A stretch of DNA of 21,189 nt. Source: an uncultured Campylobacteraceae bacterium (GTDB lineage: Bacteria > Campylobacterota > Campylobacteria > Campylobacterales > Arcobacteraceae). Shown in pieces: positions 15,403 to 21,189 of the stretch. Below the pieces are notes generated by a model. That model had not been told where the DNA came from and did not search any database. It saw only the letters and a list, made by a program, of their open reading frames with translations. The position numbers and the translations under genes are program-made. Position 1 is the first letter of the stretch. Each line of letters starts with the position of its first letter. The DNA is taken from positions 1-21,189 of the forward strand of contig CAJXPH010000016.1 in assembly GCA_913057765.1 (NCBI GenBank), read 5' to 3'.

Positions 15403-15435
15403 CTTAAAAGGTTAACTTTAGTTTACCTTTTTAAG
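15403..15435 (-). promoter_or_regulatory. Large dyad upstream of cluster 1, containing the shared GGT..ACC operator candidate
   Basis: The 237-bp gap before cluster 1 contains an extended inverted repeat, CTTAAAAGGTTAAC-TTTA-GTTTACCTTTTTAAG, with one mismatch and one bulge. Its core GGTTAAC-TTTA-GTTTACC (15410-15427) has 7-bp arms and a 4-bp centre, the topology of Crp/Fnr-family sites. It lies 70-87 nt before the start codon, upstream of a possible -10 TATAGA (15382-15377). Nothing else is evident in the gap except the cluster 2 terminator. Confidence 0.5.
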
Positions 15436-15549
15436 CTAGAGTGTTACATTTCGAATATGAAAAAATAGAATATTTAAAAAAAGTTAAGATTTATTGTCTA
15501 TATCTGTATTAATATGAGTATTGAGTTTTATTTGAGTTTTTATTCTAAA

Positions 15550-15575
15550 TAAAAACCTTCTCCAAAAGGAGAAAG
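15550..15575 (-). terminator. Intrinsic terminator of formate dehydrogenase cluster 2
   Basis: On the minus strand CTTTCTCC and GGAGAAGG form an 8-bp stem with one T-G pair around a TTTT loop, followed directly by TTTTTATTT. It begins 2 nt after the fdhC2 stop. Confidence 0.88.
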
Positions 15576-15577
15576 TT

Positions 15578-16477
15578 TTATATTTTATTTTGTTTTTTCA
15601 GTTTTTTATAAAAAGTACTATGAAGAACTTCTACTTCTTCTTCCTCTTTATACCCAGTTATAATTGAATGAATTGCACCTTTAATTGCAAAAACAGACAT
15701 ATATACATGAGTCATAAATAGTCCTAGTACTGCCATACCCAAGATATTATGTATTATTGCACTTCCTCTTAAGAAGTCAATTTGAGAAATTCCAAGTTCA
15801 ACTAATATTTCTAATCTGAAATCTTGGAAATACATTGCTGCTCCAGTAGCTATCATTACAACACCACCTAATGTAGCTAACCAAAACCATAGTTTTTGTC
15901 CTGCATTAAATTTACCAGCAGGTACTGGTTTCTTATTTTTATTTAAATATCCACCAACAATCATCAACCATTTAAAATCATCCCAATGTACAAACATCCA
16001 TCTTACCCACATAGTAAACATTGGAATAATACTAACTATAAATAGTAATGTAGATATTGCATGAATCTCTTTAGCAACTCTTACAAGTTCACCACCACCT
16101 AAAGTAGCACCGAACATAATTATTAACCCTGTTGGAATTAATATCATAAAAGCTATTCCTGCTATGGTGTGTATAATTCTGTTAAAAAGTGTAAAAACAT
16201 ATATCTTTTTTCTATCATGAGAAAAAATCATAGGTCCAATAATTAAATAATGGACAAGGAATAAAGCAGGAACACCTACTAATACTCCAAAAAATATTAA
16301 TTTAAAATAACCACTTTGTAAAAGAGTAAAATATTGTCCTAAATGGAGAGAACCTTCTTTATCATAGTTTAATATATTTGGGACTAATTCCTTACCCCAA
16401 ATTGCACTATCCATATTAGCCCCTAGAGCTAATGTAGATAGTACTAACAATGTAAGAATTATGTATTTATTTTTCAT
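15578..16477 (-). CDS. fdhC: Formate dehydrogenase 2 cytochrome b subunit, FdnI type
   Basis: A 299-aa membrane subunit with two haem b groups that passes electrons from FdhB to menaquinone. Residues 1-20 form a likely signal peptide (LSTLALGA), followed by a periplasmic segment (21-57) and hydrophobic helices near 58-80, 97-122, 139-160, 196-216 and 238-262. Candidate haem ligands are H103, H139, H243 and H257; the 14-residue spacing of the last two equals H155/H169 of E. coli FdnI, and the overall spacing is similar. The 299-aa length fits the longer FdhC of Wolinella and Campylobacter rather than E. coli FdnI (217 aa). AAGG overlaps the fdhB2 stop and is 7 nt from the ATG. It is last in its operon. 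Confidence 0.93.
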   Translation of the reverse strand: MKNKYIILTLLVLSTLALGANMDSAIWGKELVPNILNYDKEGSLHLGQYFTLLQSGYFKLIFFGVLVGVPALFLVHYLIIGPMIFSHDRKKIYVFTLFNRIIHTIAGIAFMILIPTGLIIMFGATLGGGELVRVAKEIHAISTLLFIVSIIPMFTMWVRWMFVHWDDFKWLMIVGGYLNKNKKPVPAGKFNAGQKLWFWLATLGGVVMIATGAAMYFQDFRLEILVELGISQIDFLRGSAIIHNILGMAVLGLFMTHVYMSVFAIKGAIHSIITGYKEEEEVEVLHSTFYKKLKKQNKI

Positions 16478-16486
16478 CTTAATACC

Positions 16487-17098
16487 TTATTTATCTCCAT
16501 ATGCAATATTCCAACCAATTGGTTGAGTTTTTACACCATGTCCTACAGATAAAACTCTTTTTCTATAAATACTTGAAATCTCCATAGAATCACCAACTAG
16601 TAAAGCTTTTGTTGAACACATAGCTGCACAAACAGGAACTTCTCCTTCAGCAATTCTATTTTGACCATATGATTCTCTTTCTTCATGGCTATTAGTTTCA
16701 AGTGGTCCACCTGCACACATTGTACATTTGTCCATAGATCCTTTTGTTCCAAATGCTCCAGTTTGAGGGAACTGAGGAGCTCCAAAAGGACAAGCATATA
16801 AACAATAAGCACAACCGATACATTTATCTTTATCATGAAGAACTATTCCATCTTTTCTTATATAGAAACAATCTACAGGACAAACTTTTTCACAAGGGGC
16901 ATCATTACAATGCATACAAGCTATTGATAAAGAGTATTCTAAACCTTCAATACCTTCATTCATTGTAAGTACTTTTCTTCTGTTAATACCTGCTGGTAAT
17001 TCGTGAGCTTCGGCACAAGCTACTGAACAACCATCACAAGCAATACATCTATTTTCATCACAATAAAATTTTAATCTAGCATTTTCACTATTACTCAT
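16487..17098 (-). CDS. fdhB: Formate dehydrogenase 2 iron-sulfur subunit
   Basis: A 203-aa paralogue of FdhB1 with the same four [4Fe-4S] cysteine sets at the same positions (C18-C21-C24-C28, C61-C64-C69-C73, C93-C96-C99-C103, C125-C128/C157-C161). It also lacks a C-terminal membrane helix and a signal peptide of its own. Two adjacent starts exist, GTG at 17101 and ATG at 17098. The GGGG that overlaps the fdhA2 stop region is 3 nt from GTG but 6 nt from ATG, so ATG is chosen. Spacing to fdhA2 is 10 nt and to fdhC2 9 nt. It should pair with the FdnI-type FdhC2, so changes from FdhB1 near the C-terminus may reflect a different membrane partner. Confidence 0.95.
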   Translation of the reverse strand: MSNSENARLKFYCDENRCIACDGCSVACAEAHELPAGINRRKVLTMNEGIEGLEYSLSIACMHCNDAPCEKVCPVDCFYIRKDGIVLHDKDKCIGCAYCLYACPFGAPQFPQTGAFGTKGSMDKCTMCAGGPLETNSHEERESYGQNRIAEGEVPVCAAMCSTKALLVGDSMEISSIYRKRVLSVGHGVKTQPIGWNIAYGDK

Positions 17099-17108
17099 CA
17101 CTTACCCC

Positions 17109-19940
17109 TTACGCAAATTCGATTCGACATAATCCACCTTTAGTCTCAGGAATCTGAGTGATGATGTCGTAACCGTAGTTTGTAACTGTATTTGCACTTT
17201 CACCTATTGCATAAGGTTTTGTACCTTTTGGATATTTGTGCGATAAATCTTCACCTTGGAAAACACCTGCAAAGTGAAATGGTAAGAAGATTCTATCTTC
17301 AGTAACACTATGAGAATATTTAGCTTTAACTTTTATCTTAGTTCCTTCAGGAGAGTGAATCCACATCATAGCACCATCTCTAATACCATGTTCTCCTGCT
17401 AAATCAGGATGAATATCACAGAACATCTCTGGAGTTAAGGCAGCTAGATATTTACTAGCTCTATTTTCCATACCTGCACCATTCATATTTACAAGTCTTC
17501 CTGTAACTAAGTTAATTGGAAACTCTTTTGACCAATCTTTTTCATCTTGTTTCGTTTTATATTGAGTATCAACTCTATAGTGATTTGCTTTATCAGCATA
17601 GTTAGGATACTTCTTAACTAAATCTTGTCTTGGAGAGTGTAATGGCTCTCTATGTATTGGGATCTGATCAGGGAATGTCCATACTTTAGCTCTAGCTTTA
17701 GCATTACCATAAGGAGCAATTCCTTTTTCCATACATTTTTCTGCAATAATATTAGAGGTATCAACTTTCCAGTTTTTACCAATCTTGCTTTTTTCTTCTT
17801 CAGTTAAAGTAATTCCAAGAACTTTCTCAATATTATCTCTAGTAATTTCAGGATATCCATTCTTATTTGAAGAATTTTTAGGAGCACTTCCCTCTCCTGC
17901 TAACTGAGATACACCTTCATGTTCTAAACCGAATCTATTTCTGAATCCCATACCACCATTTTTAACACTTCTATTAATGTTATAAAGAATTGGGCTTCCT
18001 CCATGTGTTTCTGTCCATACAGGCCAAGGTAATCCATAGTATTCACCTCTCATTTCTCCATAACCACGTCCAGAGATCTGATCAAACATATGCCAATTTT
18101 CTGTATGTTTTTTAATTCTTTTTGCAGTCCATCCAGTAAGACCAATTGTCTTAATGATTCTTGCAATTTCATCTGTTGCATCTTCTGGCCAATTAAAGTC
18201 TTTTTTATTCTCTTTAACTTTCATACCAGCAGTATACTCATCATAAAAACCTAATCTTTTAGCTAATTCAAATAAAATATCATGATCTGTTTTAGACTCA
18301 TACATTGGTTCAACAACTTTTGTTCTCCATTGTACAGACCTATTTGTAGCAGTCACAGAACCACTTGTTTCAAATTGAGTTGCAGCAGGTAAAATAAATA
18401 CATCATCTTGTTTATCCGTTAAAATAGCAGCTTCATTTACAAATGGATCACAAAGTACAAGCATTTCTAGATTGTCTAGACCTTCTTTTACTTTTGCTTG
18501 TTGTGCAATTGAAGTAATACCATTACCCATTACAAAAAGAGCTTTTAAATTAGTTCCACCATTAGTAATTTTATCATTACCGTTTTTACCATCTAAAACT
18601 CCAGCCCACCAACGAGATAAAGTAAATCCTTTTTTGTTCATCCATTCTTTAGCTTTGAATCTACCTTTTAACCAGTTATAATCAACGCCCCAAGATTTAG
18701 CAAAATATTTCCATGAACCATCACTTAATCCATAATATCCAGGTAATGTATGTGATAAACAACACATATCTGTTGCCCCTTGTACATTATCATGACCTCT
18801 TAAGATGTTTGTTCCACCACCTTCTTCACCCATATTTCCTAAAGATAACTGTAAAATTGGTGCAAGTCTTGTATTAGAAGAACCAACAGTATGTTGAGTT
18901 AATCCCATCGCCCAAATTAATGTACCTGGTGTAGATTTTGCATAAACCTCAGTTACCTGTATTAGCTTATCAGCAGGTACACCTGTTACATCTTCAACTT
19001 TTTCAGGAGTCCACTTTTTAGCTTCTTCCATAATATCTTCCATACCATAAACTCTGTCATCAATGAATCCTTCATTGTGCCAACCATTTTTGAATATAAG
19101 ATGTAACATTCCATACATAAATGGAATATCAGTTCCAGGTCTTATCCTACAAAAATAGTCTGCTTTAGCAGCTGTTTTAGTATAAACTGGATCAACAACG
19201 ATAATTTTTGCGTTATTTCTCTCTTTTGCTTTTAAAAAATGTCCAAATCCAACTGGATGATTCACCGCAGGATTTGCTCCGAAAATAATAATAGACTTCG
19301 CATTTTGGATATCTCCAAGCGAGTTTGTCATAGCACCGTAACCCCATGTATTCGCCACTCCGGCGACTGTTGCACTATGTCAAATTCTTGCTTGGTGATC
19401 TATATTATTCGTTCCATACATTGCTGCAAACTTTCTAAAATAGTAAGCTTGCTCTGTACTCATTTTTGCCGATCCTAAAAACATTGCAGACTCTGCTCCA
19501 GATGTTTTATGCATATCAGCTAACTTGTTTCCGATTCTATCTAAAGCATCGTCCCAAGATAATCTTTTCCATTTTCCGCCTTCTTTTACCATTGGATGCT
19601 TAAGTCTAACTTCAGACCTAACCATATCAATCATATCAGCACCTTTACAACAATGACCACCAAGTGAAATTGGATGATCTTGTGCAACTTGTTGTCTTAC
19701 CCAAACATCATTTTGTACTTCAGCAATAATACCACACCCTACAGAACATGCGGTACAGATAGTTTTAACTTTTTTTGAACCAGGGAAAGGATTTTTAATC
19801 TCCTCTTTAGTTGCAGGTCTAGTTACTCCATCATTTGCCAAAATACTTGTAGCACCTGCAGCAGAAGCTATAGCAGCCATTTTTAAAAATGATCTTCTAC
19901 CTACTTTTGCGTTAAGTGCTTCATATGTATTTTTTGACAT
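17109..19940 (-). CDS. fdhA: Formate dehydrogenase 2 catalytic subunit, selenoprotein (UGA = Sec187)
   Basis: A paralogue of FdhA1 of identical length (943 residues) with TGA at 19382-19380 read as Sec187 within ARI-U-HSATVAGVANTWGYG. It keeps the Tat motif GRRSFLK (14-20), cluster ligands C62, C65, C69 and C98 and the C-terminal MGD-binding cap. The start at 19940 (MSKNTYEAL) has AAGGA upstream; the longer start at 19991 would overlap the small Tat gene. Differences from FdhA1 are scattered conservative changes, but the last 30 codons are almost identical at DNA level. Both copies look intact, so both should be active when selenium and metal are available. Metal preference cannot be read from sequence. 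Confidence 0.95.
19352..19382 (-). promoter_or_regulatory. UGA selenocysteine codon and SECIS-like hairpin of fdhA2
   Basis: UCGCC-GGAGU-GGCGA (19366-19352) follows the UGA (19382-19380) with its loop at nucleotides 19-23, as in fdhA1. Only the middle loop base differs (GGUGU versus GGAGU); the stem is identical. Confidence 0.85.
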
Positions 19941-19960
19941 ATAAAATTCCTTCAACATTT

Positions 19961-20167
19961 TTATAAAGCTTGTTTGTAATAATCTTCCCAAGCTTTACTT
20001 TTTTTGTAAATAATCTCTTTTTTATTTGAATTACCTACTACAACACCATTAGATAATGTTTCTTCTGAAACAGAACTACTAGCGGCAGCTAATACTGTAG
20101 TACCCACAGCAGTTGCTCCTACAACTAATGCACTCTTCTTAGCAAAATCTCTTCTACTTTTTTGCAC
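19961..20167 (-). CDS. Small Tat-signal protein of the formate dehydrogenase region (cluster 2)
   Basis: A 68-aa paralogue of the cluster 1 small protein: Tat motif KSRRDFAKKSALV (3-15), hydrophobic stretch to about 28, then the conserved LSNGVVVG-NSNKKEI segment and a C-terminus WEDYYKQAL. It starts with GTG at 20167, supported by AAAGGAGG 6 nt upstream. The middle (SSSVSEE) differs from cluster 1, while the signal and the tail are kept, so the short mature tail is probably functional. The gap to fdhA2 is 20 nt. Family function is unknown (TIGR02811 type). Confidence 0.85.
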   Translation of the reverse strand: MQKSRRDFAKKSALVVGATAVGTTVLAAASSSVSEETLSNGVVVGNSNKKEIIYKKSKAWEDYYKQAL

Positions 20168-20190
20168 AGTTGCCTCCTTTAATTATTATT

Positions 20191-20207
20191 AGTCCCTACT
20201 TGAGACT
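20191..20207 (-). promoter_or_regulatory. Hairpin in the fdhM2/Tat-gene spacer
   Basis: AGTCTC (20207-20202) pairs with GGGACT (20196-20191) around AAGTA, matching the hairpin at 12783-12809 in arm sequence and place although the rest of the 90-nt spacer has diverged. Confidence 0.45.
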
Positions 20208-20257
20208 TAAATAAACCAAACAGCTTTGACTTACTTAAATCCCAATTTAAAAAATGA

Positions 20258-21025
20258 CTAAATGTCATCCTCTACATCGTATGCTATATGAACACTCGAA
20301 GTTTCTTTATTCTTAGGACCATTTGCTTTCATTGCTTTGTTTTTAGCTCGTCTTTCTCTTTCTTCTTCAGAAATTTCTGTTGAAGTCTCTTGGTTCTTAA
20401 CTTTTAAAGAAAAGGCAGGTTTTGAAACTTCTAAATAAATTCTCTCAAACTCTATAAATGCTTTTAAAACTACTACAACATTTTTAAAAATTTCAGCACT
20501 CTCATGTTCATATAGTTCTTTTGAAAATTCATCTACAAATTCATTTAACACTGACTCGAAAATACAATGGATTGTATTTGTATATTCAGATTGCCCTTCA
20601 TATTCTAATTCACATAACTCACTTAAAACTGTAAAAATAAATCCAATATGATCTTCATAGTCAGAATATTTCTCTTCATCTCTTCTTATTTTTGTTTTTG
20701 CTAAAAAATTTTGCATTTCGATTCTTTTTTTACCACATTCAATATCTTCATAATAATATGAAGCAGTAGTTCGAACAGTCATAGTCTCAGGAGAATGAAA
20801 AATATCATCAAACTCATTCATAAAATTAATATTTGAATCTATTTTCAAAAGAGCAGATAAATTTTCTAAAGCATCTTTTGTAGTATTATCTAAAGGATTT
20901 TCTTTCAATAGATTTATAATATTTACTAATTCAAAGTATCTTTTAGTTCCAGTTGTAAAAACAAAAAATCTTGAAAACATTGCGTAATATAAAGCACGGG
21001 CTTTATTAATTTCTTTATCTTTCAT
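20258..21025 (-). CDS. fdhM: TorD-family chaperone FdhM2 for formate dehydrogenase
   Basis: A 255-aa paralogue of FdhM1. Landmarks are EFDDIFHSPE (71-80), RTTASYYYED (85-94) and YEDHIGFIFTVLSEL (123-137), which keeps the full EDHI motif that FdhM1 has as EDTI. The C-terminal extension again carries ERRAKNKAMKANGPK (224-238) and IAYDVE, with diverged sequence between. It probably binds the Tat signal of FdhA2. AAAGGA is 8 nt before the ATG. It is the first gene of cluster 2 within the window, with 127 genomic bases upstream, so cluster 2 appears to lack the polyferredoxin unless that gene lies beyond the contig end. Confidence 0.85.
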   Translation of the reverse strand: MKDKEINKARALYYAMFSRFFVFTTGTKRYFELVNIINLLKENPLDNTTKDALENLSALLKIDSNINFMNEFDDIFHSPETMTVRTTASYYYEDIECGKKRIEMQNFLAKTKIRRDEEKYSDYEDHIGFIFTVLSELCELEYEGQSEYTNTIHCIFESVLNEFVDEFSKELYEHESAEIFKNVVVVLKAFIEFERIYLEVSKPAFSLKVKNQETSTEISEEERERRAKNKAMKANGPKNKETSSVHIAYDVEDDI

Positions 21026-21062
21026 TATATTTTCCTTTAAAAAAATATTTAATTAACAAAAA

Positions 21063-21100
21063 TTTATAAAACCATATTTTATGGTAAATATTTATTTACC
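21063..21100 (-). promoter_or_regulatory. Cluster 2 promoter region with overlapping dyads
   Basis: GGTAAAT-ATTT-ATTTACC (21083-21100) is a perfect inverted repeat of the same length and 7-4-7 layout as the cluster 1 dyad core, agreeing at 13 of 18 positions. It overlaps a second dyad ACCATA-TTT-TATGGT (21071-21085). A possible -10 TATAAA (21068-21063) follows on the minus strand, which would put the first dyad roughly 36-42 bp before the transcription start, an activator position. Confidence 0.5.
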
Positions 21101-21152
21101 GTATTGTAAATCCATATACTTTAAAAAAACCTTAATCAGATCATAAAAACCC

Positions 21153-21189
21153 CTGTCTCTTATACACATCTCCGAGCCCACGAGACCAG
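21153..21189. other. Residual Nextera read-2 adapter
   Basis: CTGTCTCTTATACACATCT (21153-21171) is the reverse-complement mosaic end and CCGAGCCCACGAGAC (21172-21186) is the i7-side adapter; CAG would be the start of an index. This is not genomic sequence. Confidence 0.97.

Noticed and set aside
18..21152. CRISPR arrays, tRNA or rRNA genes, complete insertion sequences
   Set aside because: No regularly spaced direct repeats, cloverleaf-like segments, rRNA motifs or transposase frames were seen on either strand.

Overview
The window is AT-rich, densely packed, and nearly all of its genes lie on the minus strand. Gene content points to a Campylobacterota genome, most probably Arcobacteraceae: selenocysteine formate dehydrogenases with an FdhM/TorD chaperone and a small Tat-signal protein, a TupABC tungstate transporter, and a ModE without metal-binding domains. 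Taxonomy is inferred from family knowledge. Both ends are residual Illumina Nextera adapter (1-17 and 21153-21189), so the genomic part is 18-21152.

Layout, in transcription order from the right end. (i) 21025-15578: formate dehydrogenase cluster 2 (fdhM2, small Tat gene, selenoprotein fdhA2, fdhB2, fdhC2 with an FdnI-type cytochrome b), closed by a terminator at 15550-15575. (ii) 15340-8137: cluster 1 (a 566-aa polyferredoxin found only here, fdhM1, small Tat gene, selenoprotein fdhA1, fdhB1, and a membrane cytochrome fdhC1 unlike fdhC2), closed by a terminator at 8098-8130. (iii) 7915-1561: a tightly overlapping cofactor and metal operon (fdhD, a 139-aa two-repeat cysteine protein, short modE, a divergent NifS-like protein, moeA, tupA, tupB, tupC). 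(iv) 1046-18: the 5' part of a periplasmic-sensor gene cut by the contig end.

The genes form one functional set. TupABC imports tungstate, MoeA inserts the metal into molybdopterin, the NifS-like protein and FdhD probably sulfurate the bis-MGD cofactor, FdhM chaperones FdhA before Tat export, and FdhABC oxidises formate in the periplasm and passes electrons through haem b to quinone. In both fdhA genes an in-frame UGA at codon 187 is followed by a hairpin whose 5-nt loop starts at +19, the spacing of the E. coli fdhF SECIS, so each fdhA is annotated as one 943-residue selenoprotein. ModE probably ties the operon to metal status.

Points most worth a second look: an 18-bp dyad shared by the regions upstream of both fdh clusters; a structured leader before fdhD in which two mutually exclusive hairpins decide access to the Shine-Dalgarno; the duplicated-motif cysteine protein; the altered active site of the NifS-like protein; the different membrane anchors of the two enzymes; and a 92-bp near-identical tract at the 3' ends of the two fdhA genes. 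No tRNA, rRNA, CRISPR array or intact insertion sequence was seen.
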